From Capitulum mitella (taxonomy: Eukaryota > Arthropoda > Thecostraca > Pollicipedomorpha > Pollicipedidae): DNA of 64,000 nucleotides. Under the pieces are notes generated by a model. That model worked only from the letters and a program-made list of their open reading frames with translations, had not been told where the DNA came from and made no database searches. Made by a program: the position numbers and the translations under genes. This document shows positions 21,074-31,924 of the stretch, piece by piece; position 1 is the first letter of the stretch; each line of letters begins with the position of its first letter. Where the stretch lies: the NCBI GenBank assembly GCA_030062745.1, contig CP099852.1:21102266-21166265 (forward strand), in the 5' to 3' direction.

Positions 21074-22455
21074 TTAACCCTATTCCCTGTGGGGGGGGGG
21101 GCAGATTCTGCTACCCGTGTCTTTTTGCTTGTCGCTCCCACACTGTTTGCCGCAGCGCCACAAGATTTTCTGGCATTTCATGGAATTGATACACACGTGT
21201 TTTGTCAACATTTAAAAAAAAATCGGTCCCGCAGAGGCGGTTCCAAGCCCCCGTTTTCGCGGTAATGTGCTGTGCGTGAAGCTGCAAAGTTGTGCGGTTC
21301 ACTATCGTGACATTCTGAGTAGAAATAAAGATCACTGACTCATTTATATAGTCATACACATCCTAAACAATGCGTATGCACACACATTTTCAGGCGAACG
21401 CACACCCAGGTACTGAAAAAATGGGGGAGCACACTATTGTGCTTATGGTGCCCTCCCAATTTTGTTTACCTGGATCCACCTCTGCGCTACATATAAACTT
21501 AAACTGGGTTGCTAGTTGTACATCTGATGTTTATATCACCCAAAACAAACAAAAACGAAGGAAATTTCTTATTTCAAAAATCACCCTTCTTGCCCTCCCT
21601 GGAACTGCCTATGATTTACTATTTTAAATTTCAGCTTTCGGTATATAAAAGACTTGGACGTTCCCAGCTGAACCGTGTTATTCCCATGAAAATTGGGTGG
21701 TAAACACGGCCGCAGTGACCTTTCAAAAATTCCGAAATTTTGGAGTTTGTTTGCCCCCACGCCCTATTTTCTGAATTTTTGAATTTTTGGGGTCCGGAAT
21801 TGGCGATCTCGTTGAAACATATTAAATGGCATTCATCCCATCAACATTGGACGAATGCATCTTGAGATCACTGGAAGGGCGGGGAGGGGAGGGGGCAGAA
21901 TTGGTAATCTTCACCTTTCGGCCAATGCATATTTTTCGAAGGTGCAAAAGTGGCAACGGCTCATATCATGTTTGAGTTTGGGTCCTCACTTCTGCGTCTA
22001 CAAAAATAATGTGTCAGCCGAAAGGTGTTTCGGCCAGTTGATATTTTTTTCGGGAACGCAGGAGTGGTAACTCGAACCGCATGGACAATGTAGCCTGTCC
22101 TCCAAGTTAAAAATGATTTAACCTAACCTAACCTGAAACCTACTGTATGGTTGCAGGGATTGCCCTAGATGGGCACGCAAAACTAATTTTTTGTTAGGTT
22201 CAATTTGCCTGTTTTTTGGTTTGGTTAGCTCGTATCGGCTGAAGGCAAACATGTGTCAACTGAATCAAAATTCAAGAGTTACCTAACCAAGTCAGTTTAC
22301 ACATCCAGTAGGGGGCAGAGCTTCGAAAAATACCTGAATGGGCTAAATTGTTCACACAACTTGTGTTGCCACTTCCGCGTCTCCAAAAATTACGCGTAAG
22401 CGTCGGCCGAAAGATAGATTACCGCAGATCTGCCCCCCCCCCCCCCAGGGTAATG
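21074..22455 (+). mobile_element. Probable diverged TTAA-target element
   Basis: It starts TTAA-CCCTATTCCCTGT followed by a 12-G run and GCAGATTCTGC. It ends GCAGATCTGC followed by a 15-C run and AGGGTAA. Layout and size (about 1.37 kb) match the 1.2-kb TTAA elements at 38811 and 48335, with a degenerate right end. No transposase frame is present. Confidence 0.5.
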
Positions 22456-23149
22456 TGAATCTCACTGCCTGCAGAGAATATGGTTAAGGCAAATAGTCCA
22501 AGCAATAGTCGACAAGCTTCATAATTATGCTTCACTACTGACAACTTCTTGTGCACATTCTGTTCTCAACAGACATAAAGACGTACAGGCGTAAAGACGC
22601 CTTGATGGGACATTTTAGTGTCAGGTAGTTAAAATTTCAGGCCAGTCAAGAATCAATCACCACTCCATCACCCCATGGACACCACAGATCCAAGGCCATG
22701 GCGGCAGTAATCATGTGCTCAACAGCCTTGAGTGATCTTAGCGGGGAACCGTGTGGCGGTGGTAAGCAGTCCGTGACTAACTTGAGACAACATTGAAAAC
22801 TGCCGTCAGCTGGCTGTTCCAGCATAAATGACAATAACTTTGATATCTTTTAGCCTGAAAAATGACGACTGGTTAATTTATCATTTTAAGTAATATCAAA
22901 CTTACGCATAATTCAATACTTTTGTCCCAAAAGAGACCAAAGTCAGCTGGCCTTTATACTGAACCATTGCCGCCAGCTTGCCGTCAACGTTTATCAGCTG
23001 ACGAATATTGTCAACAAGTCTACTCCGCGATTGTCAGCTGAGTGCGCGCCCCAGCCGCGCTTGTATCGCCGCACGCTATTGGGCGTTGGCTATTCAAGTA
23101 GCCAATGGTGTGTGCCGATGCAAATAAAGCCGGGCGGTGTCTATAAGGA
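22456..23149. other. Gene-free interval
   Basis: No credible coding frame. A CAGCTGACAATCG-like block near 22960-23110 with an ATTGG and a CCAAT box resembles the promoter-like blocks of R1/R2 only weakly. Confidence 0.4.
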
Positions 23150-23325
23150 GTTTAAAAAGTAACGGAGTAACGGAGTAACGGACCAAAAAGTAACGGAGTA
23201 ACGGACCACAAAAGTAACTTCCGTTACTCAGTCCGTTACAGTAAAATAAAAGTAACGGGTCCGTTACTCCGTTACTCAAAAAAGTAACTTCGTTAGTAAC
23301 GGAGTAACGGAGTAACGGACCAGTG
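23150..23325. repeat. AGTAACGG subterminal-type repeat cluster
   Basis: More than ten GTAACGGA/TCCGTTAC units in both orientations, including an inverted block near 23220-23275. Short degenerate repeats in both orientations are typical of hAT subterminal regions. The transposon body is not identifiable. Confidence 0.65.
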
Positions 23326-23337
23326 CCCACCTATGGT

Positions 23338-23430
23338 TGTAACTCACGGACTCAGTGAATGTTGTGAGTCAGCACAGACATCGAGTGAGTTAAGCAAACT
23401 TTTTGACCTGAGGAAATGCCTTTTCACTAA
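23338..23430 (+). repeat. Short dispersed repeat (same as 10915-11020)
   Basis: AACTCACGGACTCAGTGAATG through GAAATGCCTTTTCAC is nearly the same as in the earlier copy. Confidence 0.6.
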
Positions 23431-24089
23431 AATGAGGGTAAAATGAGGGTCCGTCCCGTACGATGACGTAAGTCCAAGCACCAATTTCGTTTGGTGCATA
23501 TGAGGCAGTGGATACTTGAGATACTTACTGGAATTGTGAAAGGAAATGCTGGCGTCAGCCACATGCGTATGCAGGTGTTCTCCTGAGGTTGGACTATAAT
23601 CGTGGATCTACTGAAACTCGACCTCGAAGATACGTGATATAACAAAAAAATCATTTCACATTCGTAAGGACTGGACGTCTGTCTTGCATAACCAGCGAAA
23701 CGTTCAGCCCTGTGTTCGACCACTACCAATGCAGATCCACGAGGGGGAGTGGGTGGAGGAGCTGATGCCGTGTGAACAATTTCAAGACTGATCTTTTACA
23801 TGCCCTTGTGAAATCAGCCATCGACCCCACTTGGGGTGTTCTGAACATTTCCTACCTCCGTGTTCTGCACACCACCTCCCCCACGAGCAGGGAGGAAGAC
23901 AATGACCTGATGAGCGAATCTGAACCCGGATCACAGGGATAGGGCGGCTTTCAGTACATTCAAGTAAGATTACATGACATAACATGACCACGGAACGGAA
24001 GACAAAAAAGTTCATACCAATCATCAGAAGCGCATTTTTATTACATTTTGAACACTGAACACGGCGATGGCTCCCACGTCCACGCAGAT

Positions 24090-24310
24090 CCGCTGCCGCT
24101 GGGATGGCGGTCGGCTCCTCCATATGCGCAGAGCCGCCGCGGCCGGGGCTCCGGCCGGCTCCTCCGTCCGCGAGGAGCGGCGGCGGGCTATTCTGTCGGC
24201 ATAAAGAGGCCGCGGCCGTGGCGGTCTCCGGCTTCCCAGTCTTTGGAGGCTGCCACATTTCTGAAGTCGGTCGGCTACTCCGTACGCCAAGAGCGGCGGC
24301 CAGCTTTTCA
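24090..24310. repeat. GC-rich imperfect tandem repeat
   Basis: Three loose units containing CGGCT(C/A)CTCCGT and GAGCGGCGGC. Its minus-strand frames are low-complexity and not convincing. Confidence 0.4.
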
Positions 24311-24427
24311 GTGGGCGTAAAATACGCCAGGCTCGAACAGGACCTACTAATCACCATTTACATGAGATCCCCTGCCCCGTAATGCCTGCGCCACAGGACC
24401 ACTAGAAACAGGGCCGGCATTTTTCAC

Positions 24428-24555
24428 CTTGGACATTAGCAGGCGGTTTGCTTTCCGAAGCCCCTGAAGTGGGCCATGTGTGAAGTTGCCGTTCCGGTAG
24501 TACGAAGTCTTGACAAGGTCAATGGCCTTCTCCACGCTTTGATGGTTGAATTTAC
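24428..24555 (-). CDS. Candidate orphan exon, function unknown
   Basis: Minus-strand open segment between CAGTCTAG and a GTGAAA donor. The product includes VEKAIDLVKTSYYRNGNFTH and then LQGLRKANRLLMSK, with normal amino-acid composition, unlike the GC-driven frames nearby. No partner exon was found within 1 kb, so it may be a stray exon of a decayed gene or transposon. Confidence 0.3.
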
Positions 24556-25225
24556 CTAGACTGGTGCTTTTCTACCCTATGCGCTGTCTCCCATTGGATT
24601 TAACATGGGACCTTATGCAACTGATTTCGGCGGTCCCCTTCGATATAGCCCATCTCTTCTGCACTGGTACCCAGAACCGCATCCACATGAAACCATCACC
24701 AGAACTCCATGGCATTGATATTCACGCGGTCAAATTATGATGGCATGACAAGTGACATGAATGATGCGAAGGAGCAGCGGAAACGCAGAAAAACAAACAG
24801 AACGTCTCCATGCCTCCAGAAATGTTGTTTGTTCATGCAACTCCAACGGAGACAAAGAACCAGAACGTCACACTCCAAGTTGCCACAGCTCCAGCGGACA
24901 ATACTCGGTATTGTCGTATTGCCGGCACGTTATTGTCGCAGTCGTGAAAATGACGTGCCGGTGATGCCCCTGTGGTTAGCTTGAGCTTGCTGCGCTGATC
25001 AAGCAGAATCAAGCCAGCACTTTGTAGACAATGGCTTTACTTCGTTAGGACTTACTTCGCTTTGCTTCGAGCGAAACTTTCTAGTTGTAGCTAAATACAA
25101 CCGTTTTTCTACCCCATGCGCTATTTCCCACGGGATTTAGCTGCTTACCTGCTTCTTTTGTGCTTATTATTGTTCTCAAAGGTAAAATATTTCTGGAGAT
25201 GAAATCCATGCAGCGTAATCGCCAC

Positions 25226-25512
25226 TGCCACCGGAGTAGCCGCTGGCCGGCCGGCGCCGGAGCCTGCGTCGCGCGCGTCAGGCTGCCGTTGGCGCTCTTT
25301 CTCGGGCGTCGAGGGCGGAGCGAAAACTTGTTTCACTTTGCTGGTTGAGAACTCGACGGGTGACGGGCGGACACACCTGATTTTTACACGAGACGATCGT
25401 TCGTTTCCTTGTCTGACCTCCACGGAATTGAGACTATGGTGGACCTGGCATTAGTTAATTGAACAGACCACACCACAAGTGAGTTCTTAGGAGACATCAC
25501 CTCAGCTGCGAA
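25226..25512 (+). repeat. Dispersed repeat, second copy of 10579-10870
   Basis: Begins GCCGGCCGGCGCCGGAG and ends with the retrotransposon endonuclease fragment (GACTATGGTGGACCTGG to CACCTCAGCTGC). It is cut at 25512 by the Tc1 sequence. Confidence 0.7.
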
Positions 25513-26540
25513 AACCAGTTTCTCTGTTCACCGCCGCACTGTAAATCGAAGACTCTGTGCTGCTGGGCTGAAGGCATACCGCCCGAGAAAGAAGCCGCGA
25601 CCAACTGAACGAATGAAGAAGGCTAGGTATGGTTGGGCCATTCAACACAAACACTGGACAGAGGCAGACTGGGCTCAGGTATGTCTGTTTTGCCTTATAA
25701 TGTTTCTTAAGTGAAAAGAGAACACTGTCATGTTTTACATTTGACATTTATTTACATGTATTACATTACATTACATGTATTTCTGTCTTTCCAGTGCATT
25801 GCAAGGCCTAATTCAAACTTCTTACGAAGTAGATTCATTCATCCTATGTCAAGTAGCAATCTTTTATTTTAAACATTTACTTCTCTTTTCAGGTTGTCTT
25901 CAGTGATGGGTCCACCTTTGAGGTTCTGGATGACAGAGTGCAAACAGTCAGAAGAAGGCCAGGAGAGGAATTTCTTCCCGAATGTTTGCAAAAGACTGTG
26001 AAGTTCGGTCAGAAAATTATGGTATGGGGTGCCATTTCTGTTCATGGCACCAGTCGACTCCATATCGCAGAAGGTACCATGAATGCCCAGAAGTATGTGC
26101 AAATGATGGACTCTCGTTTGAAGCCACAAATCCAGAACTGGTATGGAGATGATCCATGCACATACCAACAGGATTCTGCCCCATGCCACACTGCCAAGTC
26201 TGTTTATGCATGGCTAGAGAAAACCAAGATTTCTGTGTTGCCATGGCCCGGAAATTCCCCAGATATGAACCCAATTGAAAGTCTGCGGAACATTCCAAAA
26301 GATGAGATCCACAGTGAACCAATAACGACCAAGACAAAACTGATAGAAAGACTGATTCATATGTGGTTCCACTCGGAAAAAATTAAAGGTTTATGTCAGA
26401 CCCTCATTCGAGGCATGCCACGTCGAGCTGAGGCGCTGCGCCTGGCCAGAGGTGGTACTACCAAGTACAAAATAAACTGTTGGATTATTCACAAATCAAT
26501 TATGGTGAATATCTTGTCAGTTACGAATTATATGAAATGA
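25513..26540 (+). CDS. Tc1-like transposase, N-terminus missing, one intron
   Basis: Exon 25513-25678 encodes the second helix-turn-helix region (VHRRTVNRRLCAAGLKAY) up to TEADWAQ. A 213-214-base GT-AG intron (25679-25892, ending TTCTCTTTTCAG) follows, then exon 25893-26540 in the same phase. The catalytic DD34E residues are in FSDGSTFE, QQDSAPCHTA and SPDMNPIES. The frame ends in NYMK-stop. The first helix-turn-helix is gone because the left part of the element is replaced by another repeat at 25512. Introns are uncommon in Tc1 transposases. The catalytic part has no other break, so decay is recent. Confidence 0.85.
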
Positions 26541-26589
26541 TTTTAACGAAAATTGACGTCATGTACAAAAATTGCCAATAATTTGTCCA
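26541..26589 (+). mobile_element. Right end of the Tc1 element
   Basis: After the stop, the sequence ends ...ATTTGTCCAGTACTG followed by TA, the standard Tc1 terminus and TA target. The matching left terminal repeat is not in the window. Confidence 0.65.
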
Positions 26590-26976
26590 GTACTGTATGC
26601 CAACTTGCTGAGGCAGCTGCGACAGGCTGTCAAGTCAAAACGGCCTGGACAACTGACGAACGGGGTCTTGTTTCACCAGGACAATGCTCCTGCTCACATG
26701 TCGGTGCTTGCAATGGCTGCTGTGCATGACCGTGGCTTTCAGCTGGTTGATCACCCCCCATATTCTCCTGATTTGGCACCATCTGACTATTTTCTGTTCC
26801 CAAACAAAAAAAAACACTTCGCTGTGAAGCAGTACCGGACTGATAGTAAGGTCATATCTGCTGTTCAGGACTTTTTTCGTGATCAGGATGAGAGCTTCTA
26901 TACCAACGAGATCCAAGCGCTCCAACACCGCTGGAAGAAGCGTGTGGACCGCAGGGAAGACTATGTTGAAAAATAA
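26588..26976 (+). pseudogene. Mariner transposase, C-terminal half
   Basis: The frame starts at YANLLRQLRQAVK and carries FHQDNAPAHMS (second Asp) and HPPYSPDLAPSDYFLFP (third Asp of the mariner DD34D triad), then KKRVDRREDYVEK and a stop. The N-terminal half is absent. The break falls at the TA of a Tyr codon, where the Tc1 element ends, so Tc1 inserted into this mariner and the left side was later lost. Confidence 0.85.
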
Positions 26977-27334
26977 AGCATTTATGGTCTTATTCGACCA
27001 GTGCATCATTCCGAGCCTATGAACTTTTCACCCCATCCTCGTAAATAAGTGCCGTACAGAAAGGCGGATCCATCACAACTCAGTTGACAGCACCGAGAAA
27101 GTTCCTAACTGTCGGACGTCACTGGCATGGACTCAATGACGACCATTATTGTAGGCATGAAGCCAATTGAACAAACGCCAACATTCCGCTTTTTGCCTTA
27201 TTTTGCCGATGTCTGAACTTGACCAAAACCAGGACCTTCAATGGTGTGGGTCGCGGAAATGCAGTCAGCTGCACAGAAAGCGGCTTTGTGATGGCGAAAA
27301 AGTAAACAAAAAAAGTAAAGTAAAAGTAAACACA
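26977..27334. other. Mariner 3' flank and non-coding sequence
   Basis: No gene. An AATAAA lies just after the mariner stop. A short AAAGTAAA-rich stretch near 27300-27330 leads into the R1 repeat. Confidence 0.5.
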
Positions 27335-27766
27335 GCGGCAAACGGTGTCTCGTTTGCCGCTGCCCTCGGCGGTTGTTCTTTGGAAAATGAGGTATTATAA
27401 ATATCACGTCAGTTTGAAGTTTGAGACTGTTCTACGGTTTTCAGTTCGATTTTATTTCTTTATTTATTTCGGTTTAGTCGGATTTCAGAATTCGATGGGT
27501 TTTCAGTTTTAACAAAATTTATGCATATCCCACGCCTATATCGTCTACTGTCTTCAGCCTTGCTGATTCACAGGTGCCGCCCTGCAAGCATGTTGCTCCG
27601 CCCACGACGGTGACGTCTAGAGAGCCGCTGGTCTGAATGGCCCGTACGGCCAGTGGTCTGATTGGTCCGTACGATCGGTAGCGGCGGCCGGATTGGCAGG
27701 CTTTCATCTAAGCGAGGTCAGCGGCAAGCCATGGCGGACCAGATTCTAACTGGCGCAAGGTATTAC
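27335..27766 (+). repeat. Third copy of R1 (partial)
   Basis: Matches 155-575 in the same direction, with intact TGATTGGTCCGTACG and CCGGATTGGCAGG where the inverted-repeat arms have AATTA/TTAAC changes. It ends at GGTATT, where retrotransposon B begins. Confidence 0.85.
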
Positions 27767-28562
27767 GTCATGCCCTTATGCGGGATATTTTAAGACGACC
27801 GACAGCGTTAGATCGACATGGAGAGTGACGTTCTGCTGGATACCAAGCCACGTGGGGATATCTGGCAACGAACGAGCCGATGCAGCCTCGAAGCGTGCGT
27901 CACGCGTGTGTGTCACGCGACGAATGTCATTGCCTGCCAGGGACTTTTATCGTGTGTTTTCGTCGTATATGTATGACTTGTGGCAGCGTGAGTGGGATGC
28001 GCTCGGTCCGAATAAGCTTAAAAGTACTAAACCCCGCCTAGTAACTTGGGCCTCAAGTTCACGCGAACACCGGCGAGAGGAGGTTATTGTCTGCCGTTTG
28101 CGCCTAGACCACACGCATGTAACGCATCACTAGCTGTTGAAGGGCGAAGAGAGAGGGATGAGCCACCGCTGCAGTGAGCCCCTCACTGTGCGCCATGTGC
28201 TGATCACATGCAATGGTTTGATTTCAGAGCGTTTGCGGCACTTTGGGCACCGTGCGACACCTCGCACTTTGCTGGATTTCCTGGGTGATGAGTCTCGTTT
28301 TATAGAGGCGGGTCAGTTGTTCCGGTTTTTATCGGATGTCGGTTTTTCTGCGGTGTTTTCACGCTTCTAGTCACATGCGGTTTATTTTGTGCATGCGGTT
28401 GTAGGCAACTTTTTTGTCTTGACATAATTGCGCTGTGTTACGCCGTCGGATTATGTTGATCGTCGTGACTCTTGTTAATGGAGCTGCTTCAAGAAGTTCT
28501 GGGCGCCGAATGACCCTGCAGTCGGTGCGCCCCTAAGCCCCGAAAACCCCCGAAAACCAGCG
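27767..28562 (+). mobile_element. Retrotransposon B, 3' end (RNase H C-terminus and 3' UTR)
   Basis: Frames 27825-28133 and 28137-28370 are the same protein end as at 5958-5242 (WIPSHVGISGNERADAASKR to FSAVFSRF), interrupted by one stop at 28131-28133. The 3' UTR ends at about 28562, next to a fragment of the tyrosine-recombinase gene, exactly as in the copy at 5054. Confidence 0.85.
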
Positions 28563-28790
28563 GTGGAGGCGACGGGGCGGCGTCAGTTGTCCGTGTCGAC
28601 AAGACGCGAGCCGGTTGTTTGCCCACTTACCTGGCGCTTTCTGTGGCTCTCGGTATGAAACACGGTCTGCCGCGAGAAGGCAGCCACAACAGACCGCGTC
28701 TCCGTTTTTGTTGACCCAGAACTGAGACCCCGGCCCGTGGCGGAAAGCACGCCGAAGCGGACCGAGCAGACGAAACTGGGGATGAGCCGG
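28563..28790 (-). pseudogene. Fragment of tyrosine-recombinase gene (exon 16 and flanks)
   Basis: Minus-strand copy of exon 16 with its GTAAGT donor (near 28625-28630) and the start of the following intron, fused to retrotransposon B at 28562. The junction with B is the same as at 5053, so both derive from one ancestral insertion. Confidence 0.7.
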
Positions 28791-28829
28791 TCAGCCGGAC
28801 GGCAGGCGCCGGACAGCAGGGGCAGGACA

Positions 28830-29395
28830 GTTCCAAAACAGATGGACACGGCGGCGGCGGCCGCCACGTCCCTTGCGGTGACCGGCTTTGGAACGGTTCT
28901 GCAACTCGAGACGGTCCAGAAGACCTTCACAGCGCCGGCGGCAGCGGGGGGCGGCAACGACGGTGTCGCCTCTGCTGCTTTCAAGGGGCAGAAGTTTTCA
29001 AGCGGTTCTGCGACTCGACCGGTTTGAAAACAAACAACGACGTCGGAGGCCGCGTTTTCGCCGACGGCGGCGGTGATGGCAACGGCGGTGTTTCCGCTTT
29101 CGCTGTGATGATCCATTTTGAAACGGTTCTCGGACTTGACCAGTTCCAACACAGATCGTCACGGCGACGGCGGCGGCTACGGCGGTGTTGCCGTTTTCGA
29201 GGTGCTCGGGCGAGGCGGTGTTTCCGCTTCCGCGGTGATCACATGTCTTGAAACAGTTCTGCGACTCGATCTGTTCCAAAACACGTAAACACTGCGTCCG
29301 CGGCGACGACGGCATGGCAGGAAGGACGGTGTCGCCGCTGACGGAGTCATCGACGGTTTTTTGAGGTCATTCTGCGACTTGTCTAGTTCGAAAAT
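28830..29395 (+). repeat. Palindromic satellite array, diverged units
   Basis: Units with palindromes near 28880-28922, 28992-29030, 29115-29155, 29247-29285 and 29352-29395, each TTTTGAA-CGGTTCTG ... GACC-GTTC-AAAA, separated by CGG-rich spacer with changing spacing (about 105-130). Confidence 0.7.
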
Positions 29396-29530
29396 CGGTG
29401 ATCGCGGCGCGGTGATCGCCCGTCCCCTGCAGCCGGACAGCAGGGGACGGACGGCACAGGCAGGAGGGACGGCAGATGCCGGACGTCGGCCAACCGCTGG
29501 CCGGCTCACGGCCGGGCCGAGTGAGACCGT
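29396..29530 (-). repeat. Fragment of the intron-15 pyrimidine tract of the tyrosine-recombinase gene
   Basis: GGCCGGGCC through the CAGGCAGGAGGGACGGCA run matches 11895-11945, the tract before the exon-16 acceptor. It is sandwiched between satellite units. Confidence 0.6.
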
Positions 29531-29640
29531 TTACATCGCTTCGTTGAAATCGACGCCTGGGTCAAAAGTGCTCTCCGAACAGTGACGAAATTCCGATAAC
29601 ATTTCTGGAAACTAATTCACGGGCAGCCCAAGGCGAGGAA
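29531..29640 (+). repeat. R4 repeat fragment
   Basis: GAGACCGTTTACATCGCTTC to CACGGGCAGCCCA, as in 31230-31340. Confidence 0.7.
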
Positions 29641-30440
29641 GACGGCACGGCGGGATGGACGTTGTCGCCGCTGTCGCCGTCGTCGGCACTTTTGAAGCGG
29701 TTCTGCGACTTGATCAGTTGAAAAACGGACGGTCACGGCGATGGCGGCGGTGGCGGCCAAGGTGGTATTGCCGCCTCCGCGGTTACAACCGGTTTTGAAA
29801 CGGTTCTGGGATTCGACCTGTTCCAAAAGCGGCTGTCACAGCGTCGGCCGCCGCAGCGACGGCGACGAAGACAGACTGGACCAGTTCAAAAACAGACGGT
29901 CACGGCGATGGCGGCGGCGGCGGGGAAGATGATGTTGCCGCCTCCGCGGTTACAACCGGTTTTGAAACGGTTCTGGGATTCGACCTGTTCCAAAAGCGGC
30001 TGTCACAGCGTCGGCCGCGGCAGCGACGGCGACGAAGACAGACTTGACCAGTTCAAAAACAGACGGTCACGGCGATGGCGGCGGCGGCGGGGAAGGTGAT
30101 GTTGCCGCCTCCGCGGTTACAACCGGTTTTGAAACGGTTCTGGGATTCGACCTGTTCCAAAAGCGGCTGTGACAGCGTCGGCCGCGGCAGCGACGGCGAC
30201 GAAGACAGATTTGACCAGTTCAAAAACAGACGGCCACGGCGATGGCGGCGGCGGCGAAGGTGATGTTACCGCCTCCGCGGTGAATACCGGTTTTGTAACG
30301 GTTCTGGAATTCGACCTGTTACAAAAGCGGCGCTCACAGCGCAGGCGGCGGTGGTGGCGTGGACAGCGAACACGACGGCATGGCGGGAATGACGGTGTTT
30401 TCTTTTTGGCGGGAAGGACGGTTTTTGAAGCCATTCTGCT
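29641..30440 (+). repeat. Palindromic satellite with a 167-base tandem array
   Basis: Identical landmarks (CACGGCGATGGCGGCGG) recur at 29741, 29908, 30075 and 30242, so the period is exactly 167. Each 167-base unit holds a full palindrome (TTTTGAAACGGTTCTGGG ... GACCTGTTCCAAAA) and a half version (TTGACCAGTTCAAAAAC). Identity between neighbouring units is very high, suggesting recent unequal exchange. The small Arg/Ser-rich frames that repeat here are by-products. Confidence 0.9.
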
Positions 30441-31060
30441 ACTTGTCTAGTCCGAAAATCGGTGATCGCGGCGCGGTGATCGCCCGTCCCCTGCAGCCGG
30501 ACAGCAGGGGACGGACGGCACAGGCAGGAGGGACGGCACAGGTAGCATGGACGGCAGGTGCCGGACGTCGGCCAACCGCTGGCCGGCTCACGGCCGGGCC
30601 TGGGGAAAAGTGCGAAATGTTAGGTCTGATGGTGAAAATACACTCCCAATGAATCTCCCGGCAGATTGTCCAGTTGTCCATCCCGTCACGTTTTCTTTAG
30701 GGGCACGGTCGGGTACCACGTACAGGTCGTGCGATAAGTCGGTTGCAATGAACAATTTAACGGATTCTAGTGCTTTGTTATTGTCGAAAGCAAGCGGCCA
30801 AAATTGGCGTGGGCTCAATTGTAGAACAACACACATTCACAGCCACAATGTTTCTGTTCCTTACCTGCCTATCTCTCCGGCGCCGCCGGTACCAATGTCG
30901 TTCCGTCCGGCGGAAGTCGAAGTGGCTGCGCCGGCTCTTCGCCAGCGAGACAGCCAGGCTGTCCGGGCCAGAGGCCGGGAGCTGCTGCTCCCAGGCGGTG
31001 GGGGGGGGGGCGTAGGCGCCCTCTCTCTCCATTGCTGTGGACGTCGACGACAAAAATAAA
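30441..31060 (-). pseudogene. Fragment of tyrosine-recombinase gene (end of exon 15 and intron 15)
   Basis: Inverted relative of 4250-4760. The minus-strand frame RRTERHWYRRRRR with its GTAAGG donor and most of the intron are present. Exon 16 is missing: the copy ends in the pyrimidine tract near 30505, and satellite follows. Confidence 0.7.
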
Positions 31061-31330
31061 TGATGGCACCTGACCCGGAGGTGGACGTTGAAATGACACC
31101 AATATTTAATTGACACCGACATGAAATGGAGTTTGAAATGACACCATGTTTGCAGGTAAATAACTCAGATCCTATTTCACCGAGGCACTAGATTTTGCGT
31201 CGCCGATATCCAAGCTGAGGTCGGCATGAGTGAGACCGTTTACATCGCTTCGTTGAAATCGACGCCTGGGTCAAAAGTGCTTTCCGAACAGTGATCAAAT
31301 TCCAATCACATTTATGGAAACTAAGTCACG
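31061..31330 (+). repeat. R4 repeat
   Basis: Near-identical, inverted, to 3961-4230 and similar to 32450-32700 and 33060-33250. Confidence 0.75.
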
Positions 31331-31764
31331 GGCAGCCCAAGGTGACGAAGACCGCACGGCGGGATGACGTTGCCGCCGCTGTCGCCGTCGTCGGCACTTT
31401 TGAAGCGGTTCTGCGACTTGATCAGTTCAAAAACGGACGGTCACGGCGATTGCGGCGGCGGCGGCCAAGGTGGTATTGCCGCCTACGCGGTGAATACCGG
31501 TTTTGAAACGGTTCTGGGATTCGACCTGTTCCAAAATCGATACGCACAGCGCAGGCGGCGGTGGTGGCGTGGACGGCGAACACGACGGCACGGCGCGAAG
31601 GACGGCGGCGCCGCCGTCGCCGTAGTCGGCGGTTTTGAAGTGGCTCTGCGACTCGACCAGTTCCAAAACCCAAGGAGACAACGAGAACGACAGTCCAGCC
31701 CTGAGCTGGTAACAAAAACCCTCCGTCGAACGGCGTTTGCAATGAGTGAGGTTTCGCACAGTCA
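31331..31764 (+). repeat. Palindromic satellite, inverted copy of 3521-3960
   Basis: Three palindromes near 31397-31436, 31498-31537 and 31632-31672 with CGG-rich spacers, ending in AATGAGTGAGGTTTCGCAC as the mirror of the first copy. Confidence 0.8.
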
Positions 31765-31915
31765 ATAAATAATGAATAAAGTTAATACAAATTTAAAAAA
31801 TAATAATCAATAATAAAGCTAATAATGATAATAATAATAAGTTAATATATTAATACAATAATAATAACAATAATAAGTTAATAATAACAATAACTTAATA
31901 ATAACTAATAACTAA
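31765..31915. repeat. AT-rich TAA microsatellite
   Basis: Mirror image of 3360-3520. Confidence 0.85.
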
Positions 31916-31924
31916 AGTCTGCAG

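Noticed and set aside
29641-30440. Possible CRISPR array because of regular repeats
   Set aside because: Units are 167 bases with no unique spacers, in a eukaryotic context with satellite relatives.
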